A DNA stretch of 64,000 nucleotides from Dietzia sp. NCCP-2495. GTDB taxonomy: Bacteria; Actinomycetota; Actinomycetes; Mycobacteriales; Mycobacteriaceae. The translations under genes were made by a program, and so were the position numbers. The stretch lies in assembly GCF_026011735.1 (NCBI RefSeq), contig NZ_BRVN01000009.1, positions 62,001 to 126,000 of the forward strand, given 5' to 3'. Numbering within the stretch: position 1 is the first letter of the stretch; each line of letters begins with the position of its first letter. The notes under the pieces were generated by a model. The model had not been told where the DNA came from. It made no database searches and saw only the letters and a program-made list of their open reading frames with translations. Positions 45,168-54,266 of the stretch are shown in pieces.

Positions 45168-46694
45168 TCAGTCGCGCAGCTTGTGGTTTCCGCGGGGTCC
45201 GGCCTCGACCTTGGCCTTGACGGCCGCACCAAGGTCGGGATCGACGGCGGTCCAGTACGCGTAGACGCGCTCGAGCAGTTCGGTCTCGGACGGGTCGATC
45301 GCGCTGACGTGGCCGGCGATGTTGCCGTGCAGGCGCTCGCGGGCGGCGTCGTCCATGACCTCGCGGTACAGAATCGTCGCCTGCACCTGGTCGGTGTCCT
45401 CCGCGTGCTTCTTGATGGGGCCGCGGTAGACGTCCGAGCCCTCGGTGTCCCAGGCGCCGAAGTCGTAGGCCTTGGCCGGGTCGGCGGTGGGGCCGTCGAT
45501 CGAGTTGGGGTGGTACTCGGGCATCGCCGGGTGGTTGAACTCGTACGCCATGGCACCCTCCTTGGAGTAGGAGTTCACCGGCGAAAGCGGCATGTTGACC
45601 GGCAGCTGCTGGTAGTTGGCGCCGATGCGGTAGCGGTGGATGTCCGGGTAGGCGAACACACGGCCGAGCAGCATCTTGTCGGGCGAGAACCCGATGCCGG
45701 GCACGATGTTGGTCGGCGCGAACGCCGCCTGCTCGATCTGAGCGTGGTGGTTCTGCGGGTTGCGGTTCAGGGTCATGGTGCCGACCTTGCGCAGCGGGTA
45801 GTCCTTCTGCGACCAGGTCTTGGTGAGGTCGAAGGGGTTGTACTTGTAGCCCTCGGCCTCGTCGACCGGCATCACCTGCAGGTACAGGTCCCACGACGGG
45901 TACTGGCCGTCGCGGATGGAGTTCCACAGGTCCTCGCGGTGGTAGTCACCGTTGGTCCCGGCGAGGGTGTCGGCCTCGTCCTGGGTGAGGAACTCGATGC
46001 CCTGGTTGGTCTTGAAGTGGAACTTGACCCAGTGGCGCACGCCCTCGGCGTTGATCATCTGGTAGGTGTGCGAGCTGAAGCCGTCCATGTGGCGCCAGGT
46101 CTTGGGGATACCGCGGTCGCCCATGAGCCAGGTGACCTGGTGGGTGGACTCGGGGCTGAGGGTCCAGAAGTCCCACTGCATGGCGTTGTTGCGCAGGCCC
46201 GAGCCGTTCTTGCGCCGCTGCGAGTGGATGAAGTCCGGGAACTTGATGGCGTCGCGGATGAAGAAGATCGGCGTGTTGTTGCCGACCATGTCGTAGTTGC
46301 CCTCTGTGGTGTAGAACTTCAGCGCGAAGCCGCGGGGGTCGCGCCAGGTGTCGGGGCTGCCCTTCTCGCCGGCGACGGTGGAGAACCGCGCGACCATGGG
46401 GGTCTTGACGCCCTTCTGGAAGAGGGCGGCGCGGGTGATGTCGGAGATGTCCTCGGTGGTCTCGAACTCGCCGAAGGCGCCGGAGCCCTTGGCGTGCGGG
46501 ATGCGCTCGGGGACGTTCTCGCGGTTGAAGTGCGCGAGCTTCTCGATGAGGTAGAAGTCGTGGATCGGCTGCGGTCCCTGGCGGCCGATCTGGGCGCTCT
46601 TCTCGTCGTCGGGAACCGGGACGCCACCGTCGGTGGTGGTGGGCGCCTTGGGCTCGATGTTGCGTACTCCGCGGTCTGCGGGATGCGTAGTCAC
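45168..46694 (-). CDS. katA: Monofunctional haem catalase
   Basis: 508 residues, small-subunit (clade 3) type. His67 in NVPERIPHAKGSGAFGEF, the catalytic Asn in the NNTPIFFIRDAIKFPDF block, and the proximal Tyr in LLGRVFAYPDIHRYRIG are present. GTG 46694 follows AGGAG by eight bases. furA lies 77 bases upstream on the same strand, so FurA-type peroxide control is likely, as with furA-katG in mycobacteria, though this is a katA not a katG. Confidence 0.96.
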   Translation of the reverse strand: MTTHPADRGVRNIEPKAPTTTDGGVPVPDDEKSAQIGRQGPQPIHDFYLIEKLAHFNRENVPERIPHAKGSGAFGEFETTEDISDITRAALFQKGVKTPMVARFSTVAGEKGSPDTWRDPRGFALKFYTTEGNYDMVGNNTPIFFIRDAIKFPDFIHSQRRKNGSGLRNNAMQWDFWTLSPESTHQVTWLMGDRGIPKTWRHMDGFSSHTYQMINAEGVRHWVKFHFKTNQGIEFLTQDEADTLAGTNGDYHREDLWNSIRDGQYPSWDLYLQVMPVDEAEGYKYNPFDLTKTWSQKDYPLRKVGTMTLNRNPQNHHAQIEQAAFAPTNIVPGIGFSPDKMLLGRVFAYPDIHRYRIGANYQQLPVNMPLSPVNSYSKEGAMAYEFNHPAMPEYHPNSIDGPTADPAKAYDFGAWDTEGSDVYRGPIKKHAEDTDQVQATILYREVMDDAARERLHGNIAGHVSAIDPSETELLERVYAYWTAVDPDLGAAVKAKVEAGPRGNHKLRD

Positions 46695-46771
46695 GTCACG
46701 TGCTCCTCATGTGCTGGGTGGGTGGGAAGTACGGTCGGGCCCCGGGTCCGGGGCGGGAGTGGTCGTTGTCC

Positions 46772-47218
46772 TTAGTCTGCGACGAGAAGGGCCTCGCTCG
46801 CCCGACATTCGGGACATACGCCCCAGTAGTTGACCTCGGCTTCATCGATGGCGAAGCCGTGGTCGTCGTCTGCAGTGAGGCACGGGGCGTGCCCGATGGC
46901 GCAGTCGATGTCCTCGATCCGGCCGCACTGGCGGCAGATGAGGTGGTGGTGGTTGTCGCCCGTCCGCCGTTCGTAGCGGGCGGGTGAGCCGGCAGGTTCG
47001 ATGCGACGCATCAGGCCGGCGGCCGTGCACACCTTCAGCGCGTCGTAGACGGCCTGGGTGGAGACGGTGCCGAGCCGCTCCCGCACCTTGGTGGCGACGG
47101 TTTCCGCCGCGATGTGGGGAGTGGTTCCGACGACGACGAGGACGGCCAGTCGCGGTGAGGTGACCCTCAATCCCGCGTCCCGAAGCGCTTGTTCGGGGCC
47201 TTCCGTTGCCGTCGTCAT
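46772..47218 (-). CDS. furA: Fur-family regulator, FurA-type
   Basis: 148 residues. Winged-helix N-terminal domain (RVTSPRLAVLVVVG, TVSTQAVYDALKVCTAAGLM), metal site HHHLICRQCGRIEDIDC, and a zinc pair Cys95/Cys98 with Cys135/Cys138. ATG 47218 is preferred over 47239 as TATGGT lies 7 bases before it. Linked to katA; predicted redox/iron repressor of its own operon. Confidence 0.9.
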   Translation of the reverse strand: MTTATEGPEQALRDAGLRVTSPRLAVLVVVGTTPHIAAETVATKVRERLGTVSTQAVYDALKVCTAAGLMRRIEPAGSPARYERRTGDNHHHLICRQCGRIEDIDCAIGHAPCLTADDDHGFAIDEAEVNYWGVCPECRASEALLVAD

Positions 47219-47225
47219 GGCACTG

Positions 47226-47256
47226 ACCATAGTCGGCAATCTGGAATTAGTCCAGA
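47226..47256 (-). promoter_or_regulatory. furA promoter with palindromic operator
   Basis: On the minus strand TGGACT (47254-47249), a 17-base spacer and TATGGT (47231-47226) form a good promoter, 7 bases before the furA ATG. TCTGGA-ATTAG-TCCAGA (47240-47256) overlaps the -35 and is a candidate FurA box. Confidence 0.55.
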
Positions 47257-47299
47257 AAACGATAGATTAAGTTCTAGGAACTCTTAGTTGGCAGCCTCT

Positions 47300-47356
47300 G
47301 CGCAGCTGGCAGCCTCGTCGCGCCACCAACTCCCGGCGCAGCTGGCAGCCTCGTCG
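47300..47356. repeat. Direct repeat between furA and the usp gene
   Basis: A 21-base sequence beginning GCGCAGCTGGCAGCC is repeated exactly at 47300-47320 and 47336-47356; a partial copy precedes at 47289. No gene in it. Confidence 0.75.
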
Positions 47357-47446
47357 GCACCGCCCGCTCCCGGTGAGCGCCTCGACACGCACCACTCCCG
47401 GGGCGGGATAAGCTGACAGAAAACGACCGTCACGCAGGAGGAAGCC

Positions 47447-48325
47447 ATGTCGGAGACCGCACCGAGCACCCCGTCGCAGCCCACCACGGGACCCGTCATC
47501 TGTGGATACGACGGCTCCCGGGACTCCCTCCGTGCAGTGGCGTGGGCGGCCTCCTGGGCCCGCGACCACGGCGCGGGCCTCGAGGTGATCTCCGCGGATC
47601 GCGCGGTCGGCCGGGTGGTCGCGTTCGACGAGACCGCGCGCGCCAATGTCGAGGGCGCGATGCGCGATCAGGTCGCCGACCTCGTGGGGGATCTCGACGT
47701 CACCTACCGCGTGATCGCCGATACCCCGGTCCGTGCCCTGGTCGAGGCCGGCCGCAGCGCGTCGGCGATCATCGTCGGCAGCCGCGGACTCACCGCGCGC
47801 GAGGACTTCGCCATGGGGTCGACGTCGGCCGGGGTGGCCGAGCACGCGCCCTGCCCCGTCATCGTCATCACGCCCCGCACCCCGGATCAGCCGGGCGACG
47901 GCCCGATCGTGCTGGCCGCCGACGGTTCTCCGGCCAACGACCCCGCGGCGGCGTTCGCGTTCGCCGAGGCCGAGCGGCTTGGCACCGGGGTCCGAGCCGT
48001 GCACTCGGTCGAGGTCCCCAAGCTGCCGGGGGCGTCCCTGTTCGACCTGGACAGACTTGCCGAGAGCGTGCTAGCCGAGGACGAGAAGGACGTCACCGAG
48101 GCCCTGTCGCCGCACGACGATCGCCATCCGGGCGTCGACCTGGAGCTCATCCTGGTCGTGGGCGAGCCCGCCGTCACCATCGCCGAGGAAGCCACCGGCG
48201 CACCGCTGCTGGTGACGGGGTCGCGCGGCCACGGCGGCGTCGCCGGCATGCTGCTGGGTTCCGTCAGCCGTCGCCTGCTGCAGACCGCGCCCTGCGCCGT
48301 CGCGGTGGTCCGGCCGACCGACTGA
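47447..48325 (+). CDS. Tandem-domain universal stress protein
   Basis: 292 residues, two UspA domains (about 16-143 and 152-289). The second has the full ATP-binding pattern TGSRGHGGVAGMLLGSVS (G-x2-G-x9-G-S); the first has VGSRGLTAREDFAMGSTS, slightly altered. RBS AGGAGGA. Mycobacterial relatives are part of hypoxia/nitric oxide responses; no such regulator site was recognised here. Confidence 0.9.
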   Translation: MSETAPSTPSQPTTGPVICGYDGSRDSLRAVAWAASWARDHGAGLEVISADRAVGRVVAFDETARANVEGAMRDQVADLVGDLDVTYRVIADTPVRALVEAGRSASAIIVGSRGLTAREDFAMGSTSAGVAEHAPCPVIVITPRTPDQPGDGPIVLAADGSPANDPAAAFAFAEAERLGTGVRAVHSVEVPKLPGASLFDLDRLAESVLAEDEKDVTEALSPHDDRHPGVDLELILVVGEPAVTIAEEATGAPLLVTGSRGHGGVAGMLLGSVSRRLLQTAPCAVAVVRPTD

Positions 48326-48485
48326 CTCGCCGCGCACGCCGCCAGCCCTCCGACGCGCGGCCCACACGCGCGACCAACACGCGCGACCCCTTCACCACCA
48401 CCGCCAACGCGCAGCCCCTGCCCCACCACCACCGCCAACGCCACGACCAACGCCACGACCAACGCCCGACCCCCACCCGCCCAGC

Positions 48486-48587
48486 GGTTGCACGACATCG
48501 GTACGCGGTGGCACGACATCTCGCGCGTTCTGGGGCCGATTCGTCGCACCGGATGTCTTGCAGCTGGGGTCCGATGTCTTGCAGCTG
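48486..48587. repeat. Palindromic tetrad repeat, family 2, copy A
   Basis: 102 bases: forward motifs GGTTGCACGACATCGG (48486) and GGTGGCACGACATC (48507), then inverse motifs GATGTCTTGCAGCTG at 48552 and 48573. Outer stem has one mismatch. Just upstream (48435-48467) CCAACGCCACGA is repeated in tandem. The 48326-48654 stretch holds no gene; both flanking genes converge on it. Confidence 0.85.
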
Positions 48588-48654
48588 TCAGGTAAGGCCG
48601 ATGCGGATCATTCGGAGCATCCCGGTCGGGGTGAGCCACTGGGGAGAATGCGGG

Positions 48655-50436
48655 TCATGTAGGGCCGATGCGGAGCATGCGGGTCAGGGTCGGCTGCCAC
48701 AGCACGCCCGGGGCGTCGCCGCGGGAGGCCAGCGTGCCCGTGAGCTCCATGGGCTCGTCCAGCGGCGCGTGTCCGACAAAGGTGCGCGCCACCTCGTGGC
48801 CGGTCTCGACATCCGTCGAGGTGACGAACACCGGTCCGACCTTCTGCGCCAGGCCGTGGTCGAGTAACTCCTGACCGGGCAGCGGGCCGACCTGCGAGCC
48901 CGCCGGCCCGAGCGTCGCGTCGCCCGCGGCGGGGCCGTAGGCCATCGCGTGGATCTGCCCGTCGCCGGTGGTGAGCTTGGGCAACGACGCCGTGCGGGCG
49001 GTGTTGGTCCATGACCGCGAGCAGGTGGCGGCGCCGGAGTCGTCGGAGTGGACGTCGACCCGGGTCATCCCACCGGTGTACGGGGCACCGGCGGGGACGG
49101 CCGGACCGTCCACCGCGAACGGCGGATACTCGAACCCGTACGTGTTGACCAGCACCAACGCGGTGGACGATGCTGCGCCGGTGCCGGTGCCGGTGCCGGT
49201 ACCAGTGCCAGTGCCGCTGTCGGTGCCGGTGCCAGTGCCGGCAGCCCCACCCGAGCCGCGGCTCACCGCGATGATCGAGTTCTCCGACGCGGCCGGTCCG
49301 TCGATCAGCACCCCGTCCGGCGCGGCCGAGTCCGGCCGGAGGGTCGTGGCGAACGCCGGTATCCGGCACACCTCGGAACCGTCGGACTGACGGAGGACGA
49401 TCAGGTCGGGATGCTCGGCGTCGTCGGTGATAGCGATCAGTCCACCACGCGGACCGAAGTAGGTGGGCGTGGTGCCCGACCCGTGGGCGAGCAGTCCCGG
49501 CTTACGACCCGGCCCCACCTCATAACCGTGTCGCCAGCGCACGGTCGGCGTCCCGTCGGCGGCCAGGTCGACCTCGTAGAGTGCCCGTGACGTGATGACG
49601 GATGCCCCGCCGGGCCGGACCGTGAGTCCGTTGGTGATCCGCTCGCCGGCGGGGAGTGCGAGGAACCGGAGCTGAGGGTCGTTGTCGTCGTCATATCCGC
49701 CGCCACCTTCCGGCCGCACGGTCCCCACCACGCCCTCGGACGTCGCGAACCACACGCGCCCGTCGAACGCGGGCATGAGCCCGGTGATGGCGTCTCCGAC
49801 CGGTACCGCCGGGGACAGGTCGGCCAGCACCTCGACGGTCATCCGCCACGGCCCGGCCGCGGTGCGCTCGTGCCCGACGGCCAGGAGGCGCCGGTTGCCG
49901 TCGGCCACCACCACCCGGTCGCGGTCGCCGAGGTACCCGTACACCCCGCCGAGCAGCGCCCCCTTGGCGAGCTGCACCTCGGCCAACACGTCAGCGGTGT
50001 CGGGGTGGAACAGTTTGACCGTCGGCGCGAGCGGCGTCGGCGGATCCAGACTCAGGTACGAGGTACACAGCGCCACCGGCATCCCGTCCGATCCGAGGAA
50101 CACGGTCGAGCAGGTGGCGCCGGTCAGCGACGAGGCGACGGCCGGGTGCAAACCGGGGCCGCGACCCGGCAGTGTGTCCGTCGACGCGGGATCGCCGTGG
50201 ACCACGGACGTCCCCGCGGGACCGAGACCCGGTGGCCACGCCGTGGGGGCGGCCGGATCAGCGGCCGTCATGGAAATTGCAGGATCAGCGGGCGCCATAG
50301 GTTCGCCCGGGTCGGCGAGCGCCACGGGCGCGGCCGGTGACGCCGCGGCCAGCAGGACCGCCCCCGCGACCGAGGTGACCATCGTGGTGACGACCGCCGT
50401 CGCCCGAGCCGCCAGAGTTCTCCGCGCCACAGTCAT
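48655..50436 (-). CDS. Secreted protein of unknown function, propeller-like
   Basis: 593 residues with a signal peptide (about 1-41, ending near VALADPG). The body has repeated beta-rich segments (VYGYLGDRDRVVVADGNRRL; ITNGLTVRPGGASVITSRAL YEVDLAADG; YFGPRGGLIAITDD) suggestive of a PQQ/YVTN-type propeller. A microsatellite encodes a Gly-Thr run near residues 400-420. Two Cys pairs are possible. It is not recognised as a named family. No partner gene is obvious; the upstream gap to the SurA-like lipoprotein is 35 bases, so they may be co-transcribed. Confidence 0.65.
   Translation of the reverse strand: MTVARRTLAARATAVVTTMVTSVAGAVLLAAASPAAPVALADPGEPMAPADPAISMTAADPAAPTAWPPGLGPAGTSVVHGDPASTDTLPGRGPGLHPAVASSLTGATCSTVFLGSDGMPVALCTSYLSLDPPTPLAPTVKLFHPDTADVLAEVQLAKGALLGGVYGYLGDRDRVVVADGNRRLLAVGHERTAAGPWRMTVEVLADLSPAVPVGDAITGLMPAFDGRVWFATSEGVVGTVRPEGGGGYDDDNDPQLRFLALPAGERITNGLTVRPGGASVITSRALYEVDLAADGTPTVRWRHGYEVGPGRKPGLLAHGSGTTPTYFGPRGGLIAITDDAEHPDLIVLRQSDGSEVCRIPAFATTLRPDSAAPDGVLIDGPAASENSIIAVSRGSGGAAGTGTGTDSGTGTGTGTGTGTGAASSTALVLVNTYGFEYPPFAVDGPAVPAGAPYTGGMTRVDVHSDDSGAATCSRSWTNTARTASLPKLTTGDGQIHAMAYGPAAGDATLGPAGSQVGPLPGQELLDHGLAQKVGPVFVTSTDVETGHEVARTFVGHAPLDEPMELTGTLASRGDAPGVLWQPTLTRMLRIGPT
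49178..49241. repeat. GGTGCC hexanucleotide tract in the secreted protein gene
   Basis: Imperfect GGTGCC/AGTGCC hexamers in frame, encoding Gly-Thr repeats. Length changes would keep the frame. Confidence 0.75.
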
Positions 50437-50471
50437 GTGGCAATCCCATCACGACTCCGGCGGCCATGGGC

Positions 50472-51332
50472 TCAGATGTGGACCGTGACGTCCGCGCCCT
50501 CACGCAGCTTCTGCGACATCGACTCCATGTTCGCCGCCTGCTTCTCGTCCCGGAGCTGCTCGGCGACCTGGTCGCGGACCTCCTCGAGCGGCGGGACCTG
50601 ACCACCGCCCTGCATACCCGCGCCCGGCTGGCCGCCAGCCGACGCCTGCTGCTCGGCGATCGTCGCGTAGGCCTCCTCGACCTGCTGATCGGTGATCTCC
50701 GGTTCCCCGAACTCGTCGACCATCAGCTTGTCGACGCGCAACTGCTTGGCGATCTGGTCCAGCACGCCCTGGCGGTCCAGCCCCTGCTCGCCCATGGCCG
50801 CGACGAACTCGTCAGGACTGACCTGGTTGGTCTCGGCAAACTCCTCCAGCTCGGCGTCGATCTCGGCATCGCTCACCTCCAGACCCCGCTTCCCGGCCTC
50901 CTGCTCGAGCAACACCGTGCCCACCAGTCCGTCGGATGCGATCTTCTTGAGCTGCTCCTCGTCGACGGGCTGCCCGGTCATCTGCGCCTGCATCGACATC
51001 TGCTGGTACTGGCCCTCGAACACCGACACGAACTCGTCGCGGGAGATCTCGGTGCCGTTCACCACGGCGACCGGGTCCGGGATGCCCGACAGGTCCGGCC
51101 CCTCGGCCTCCGCGGCCGACTTCTCACCGGGCTTCTCTCCGGACGCCCCGGGGCCCTGCGGCTCCCCGGCCGACGGATCTGAGTCCGAGCCGGGCCCGTC
51201 CTGCTCAGCGGCGGCTTGCTGCTCGGCGGCGGGCACGGCGTCGTCGTCGCCCCCACCACCGGCACCACACCCTGCCACCAGCAGCACGGCACCGACGGCG
51301 ACCGTCACCGACTTCCAGTTCCTTCGCGACAC
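50472..51332 (-). CDS. SurA N-terminal-domain lipoprotein (PrsA/SurA-like chaperone)
   Basis: 286 residues. Lipobox LLVAGC gives lipid-Cys22. A charged linker (23-85) precedes a SurA_N domain (VAVVNGTEISRDEFVSVFEG; LLEQEAGKRGLEVSDAEID; ITDQQVEEAYATIAEQQ). The parvulin isomerase domain is absent, so it should act as a foldase/chaperone for exported proteins rather than a PPIase. GTG 51332 follows GGAGAAC. Divergent from the class E sortase. Confidence 0.85.
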   Translation of the reverse strand: MSRRNWKSVTVAVGAVLLVAGCGAGGGGDDDAVPAAEQQAAAEQDGPGSDSDPSAGEPQGPGASGEKPGEKSAAEAEGPDLSGIPDPVAVVNGTEISRDEFVSVFEGQYQQMSMQAQMTGQPVDEEQLKKIASDGLVGTVLLEQEAGKRGLEVSDAEIDAELEEFAETNQVSPDEFVAAMGEQGLDRQGVLDQIAKQLRVDKLMVDEFGEPEITDQQVEEAYATIAEQQASAGGQPGAGMQGGGQVPPLEEVRDQVAEQLRDEKQAANMESMSQKLREGADVTVHI

Positions 51333-51490
51333 TCGTTCTCCTCACGTTGACGGGTGCGTTGGTCCGCCGAGGCTACACACCGCGGATAAGCGTGAGCTGT
51401 GCGCCGAGGCGCGCGAACCCCGAGGTCACAGGGCCTCGCCCGTGCTACCGTTCGCGCGTCGGACCAGCACAGGACGTGGAGGTGGCCGGG

Positions 51491-52336
51491 GTGCACGCGC
51501 GCGGGGAAGGCCACGGGGACGGTCACGCCACCAGGCCGTCGGTGGCCCAGATCTCCGGTGAAATCCTGCTGACGATCAGTGCGATCCTGGCCCTGTTCGT
51601 CGTCTACGAGCTCCACTGGACCGACCTCACCTCGGCCCGCCTCCAGGCACGCGCCGCCACCGACCTCGACGAGCGATGGGCCGGACGTCACGACCAGACC
51701 GACCCGGCCGCGGCGGCGACCCCGGCTCCGCTCCCGCCGCCGGTCCTCGGCGAGGCGTTCGCCCGCGTGCACCTTCCCGCGCTGGGTACCGATGCCCACT
51801 ACGTCGTGGTGGAGGGCACCCGCCCGGAAGACCTGCGGACCGGACCCGGTCACTACGAGGAGACGCAGCTGCCCGGCGAGCCTGGAAACATTGCACTGGC
51901 CGGGCACCGTAACGGTTCCGGCGGGGTGTTCGAGCACCTCGACCGGCTCGCCCCGTGCGACGCCGTGGTGATGGAGACCGCGACGCAGTGGCTGACGTAC
52001 CGGCTCGTGCCGGACGAGGTCGAGCCCGCCGCGCGCCGGGCGACCGCCGGTCAGTGCCTGTCGCCGGAGCAGGTCGAGCGGTTCGCCGTCGGGGACTACT
52101 CGCACGTCCGCGGGCTGCACGTCACGACGCCGGACGCCGTCGAGGTGATCGCGCCGCTGCCCGGCGTGACGGGGGCGGGCGGCGCGGAATCGACCGTCGG
52201 TCCGGGGCTCGAGCGCATGCTCACCCTGACCACCTGCCATCCGCTGTACTCCAACGCGGAGCGACTCATCGTCCACGCCGTCCTCACCGACACGACCAGC
52301 AAGTCGGCCGGACTGCCCGACGCACTCGAGGAGTAG
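51491..52336 (+). CDS. Class E sortase
   Basis: 281 residues. One N-terminal helix (about 20-38, ILLTISAILALFVVYEL). Catalytic His in IALAGHRNGSG, Cys in LTLTTCHPLYSNAERL, with Arg soon after, is the class E arrangement. It would attach LAxTG-bearing proteins to the wall; no such substrate was seen in the window. GTG 51491 follows GGAGG by eight bases. A small membrane gene follows after three bases. Confidence 0.92.
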   Translation: MHARGEGHGDGHATRPSVAQISGEILLTISAILALFVVYELHWTDLTSARLQARAATDLDERWAGRHDQTDPAAAATPAPLPPPVLGEAFARVHLPALGTDAHYVVVEGTRPEDLRTGPGHYEETQLPGEPGNIALAGHRNGSGGVFEHLDRLAPCDAVVMETATQWLTYRLVPDEVEPAARRATAGQCLSPEQVERFAVGDYSHVRGLHVTTPDAVEVIAPLPGVTGAGGAESTVGPGLERMLTLTTCHPLYSNAERLIVHAVLTDTTSKSAGLPDALEE

Positions 52337-52339
52337 GCG

Positions 52340-52492
52340 ATGTACGGCTACCTGTGGCGGGCGCTGCCCGGACCCCGACCGGTCAGGATCGTCCTGCTGG
52401 TCGCACTGCTCGTGGCGGTGGTGGTGCTGCTCATGGAGGTCGTGTTCCCGTGGGTGTCGCAGCAGATGCCGTACACCGACGTGACCATCTGA
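52340..52492 (+). CDS. 50-residue membrane protein paired with the sortase
   Basis: MYGYLWRALPGPRPVRIV, one helix (about 17-37), then VVFPWVSQQMPYTDVTI. Small proteins of the form MY-x-x-LWR-x-LPGP...FPW...VTI are common beside SrtE genes in actinobacteria, from memory. ATG 52340 lies three bases after the sortase stop. Role unknown. Confidence 0.75.
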   Translation: MYGYLWRALPGPRPVRIVLLVALLVAVVVLLMEVVFPWVSQQMPYTDVTI

Positions 52493-52553
52493 AGTCGCAT
52501 CGACGGGTCCGGCACCGTGACCGCATCGACCGGGTCGGCCGCCCGGGTGTGGC

Positions 52554-52559
52554 TAGCAT
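52554..52559 (+). promoter_or_regulatory. -10 box of MFS gene, leaderless
   Basis: TAGCAT, 7 bases before GTG 52567. Confidence 0.55.
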
Positions 52560-52566
52560 CGCCGGT

Positions 52567-54180
52567 GTGACAGGACAACCCGGCGCCGCAGCGGTGAGCA
52601 GTGCCCGCATTCTGGCCTCGCTCATGGTGCCACTGTTCATGGCCCTCATCGCGATCTCGGTGATCAACGTGGCGCTGCCGGTGATCGGCGGGTCACTGCA
52701 GGCTGATTCGAGTGGCCTGCAGTGGGTGGTGTCCGGGTACGCGCTGTCGTTCGGTCTCCTGCTCGTCCCGTCGGGGCGACTCGGCGACGCGACCGGACGC
52801 AAACGGATCTTCCTCGCCGGCATCGCCGTGTTCATCCTGGGCGCCGTGATCGCCGGTGCCGCCCAGAACATCGAGATGCTCAACGCCGCCCGCCTGCTCC
52901 AGGGCGTCGGCTCGGGCATGCTCAACCCGCAGGCGTTCGGCCTCATTCAGAAGTATTTCCGCAAGGAGGCACGGGCGCGCGCGTTCGCGACCATGGCCAC
53001 CACCGTGTCCGTGGCCACCGCGTCCGGGCCACTCGTGGGTGGACTGCTCATCGAGGCGCTGGGCAACGACCTGGGGTGGCGCGCGATGTTCCTGGTCAAC
53101 GTGCCGCTCGGCGTGCTCGCGTTGGTGCTGGGGTACCTGTGGTTGCCGGACGACCGGAGGATCCCGACCCCCACGGGCGAGGACGCCGGGCGCGACGTCG
53201 GACTGTCCCGCGCCCGCGCCGGGGCGTCGGCGCGATTGAATGACGACGACCACGACGAGGACGCCGACGACAACAACGACAACGACACGTCCACACTCGC
53301 GTCCGATCGTGCGATCGCCTCGACCGCAGCTCGCGCTCCTGCCACGCGGCCCGCCCTGTCCGCCCGCCGGCGCCTGGACCTGGACCCGGTCGGCATCCTC
53401 CTGCTTGGCGTGGCCGTGTTGACGATCATGCTGCCGTTCCTGGGCCGCGAGACCCCGACCGCACTCTGGGCCCTCGTGCCCGCCGGGCTGGCATTCCTAG
53501 GCATGTTCGCCTGGTGGGAGCGTCGGTACGCGCGTCTCGGTCGGCCGCCACTGGTCAATCCGGACATTTTCCGTGACGCGGGATTTCGCAACGGCATGAT
53601 CATCGTGTCGATCTACTTTGTGGGCGGTACATCGCTGTGGATCATCGTGCCGCTCTATCTGCAGTTCCACCTGGGCTACGCGCCGATCGACTCCGCGCTG
53701 ATCAGCCTGCCCGCGTCGCTCTGTGCCGCGATCTCCGCGCAGGTGGCGGGCCGGTTCGTGCTGCGGCTCGGGCGGCGGATGGTGATCACGGGCTTCGCCG
53801 TGACCATCTCCGCGCTCGTGGGATTCATCGTGGTGGCGGGCTTCGTCGAGACCGGCGCACTGCACTACCTGGTGTTCATGGTCCCGGCGACATGCATCGG
53901 AATCGCCCAGGGCATGACGATCTCGCCCAATCAGACGCTCACGCTGCGCGCCGTGGATCCCGCATACGGCGGCGTGGCCGGCAGCATCATCTCGCTGGGT
54001 CAGCGCATGGGCACGGCGGTGGGAACGGCGATCGTCCCCGGCGTGCTGTTCGGGATTGTCGCGACGAACGGCGACTGGCTGCTCGCGTTCCGTGCAGCGC
54101 TCGGGATCATCGCCGCTCTGGCCGCGGGGGCGCTGGCGTTCTCCGTGGTGGACCGCCGCCGCGAGCTCCGCTGCGCCTGA
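52567..54180 (+). CDS. MFS drug:H+ antiporter, DHA2 (14-helix) type
   Basis: 537 residues. GRLGDATGRKRIF is motif A, NAARLLQGVGSGMLNPQAFG is motif B, and ATASGPLVGGLLIE is the motif C-like antiporter element. A 70-residue acidic cytoplasmic loop (DDDHDEDADDNNDND near residues 224-238) splits the halves. EmrB/QacA-like exporter; substrate unknown. GTG 52567 has TAGCAT 7 bases upstream. No TetR/MarR gene adjacent. Confidence 0.9.
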   Translation: MTGQPGAAAVSSARILASLMVPLFMALIAISVINVALPVIGGSLQADSSGLQWVVSGYALSFGLLLVPSGRLGDATGRKRIFLAGIAVFILGAVIAGAAQNIEMLNAARLLQGVGSGMLNPQAFGLIQKYFRKEARARAFATMATTVSVATASGPLVGGLLIEALGNDLGWRAMFLVNVPLGVLALVLGYLWLPDDRRIPTPTGEDAGRDVGLSRARAGASARLNDDDHDEDADDNNDNDTSTLASDRAIASTAARAPATRPALSARRRLDLDPVGILLLGVAVLTIMLPFLGRETPTALWALVPAGLAFLGMFAWWERRYARLGRPPLVNPDIFRDAGFRNGMIIVSIYFVGGTSLWIIVPLYLQFHLGYAPIDSALISLPASLCAAISAQVAGRFVLRLGRRMVITGFAVTISALVGFIVVAGFVETGALHYLVFMVPATCIGIAQGMTISPNQTLTLRAVDPAYGGVAGSIISLGQRMGTAVGTAIVPGVLFGIVATNGDWLLAFRAALGIIAALAAGALAFSVVDRRRELRCA

Positions 54181-54207
54181 CCCGAGGTTGTGCGCCGTAT
54201 ACCCCGG

Positions 54208-54266
54208 TTGACCTCGAGCCCACCCGGATGACCTCGCGGAGCCCGGGTGACCTCGCGCCCACCCAT
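54208..54266 (+). repeat. Three 20-base direct repeats upstream of the CAP gene
   Basis: TGACCTCG recurs at 54209, 54229 and 54248, each followed by a GCCC-containing spacer. Spacing of about two helical turns suggests a multi-site operator. Further down, TAACGAATGTGACTAG (54341-54356) looks like promoter sequence. Confidence 0.55.

Noticed and set aside
47264-47445. The repeats near furA as a CRISPR array.
   Set aside because: Only two full copies of a 21-base repeat with 15-base spacing and no cas genes.
51955-54180. A single 741-residue frame joining sequence after the sortase core to the MFS gene.
   Set aside because: The N-terminal 200 residues are Arg-rich frame-shadow of the sortase; the MFS homology starts at GTG 52567 with its own -10 box.
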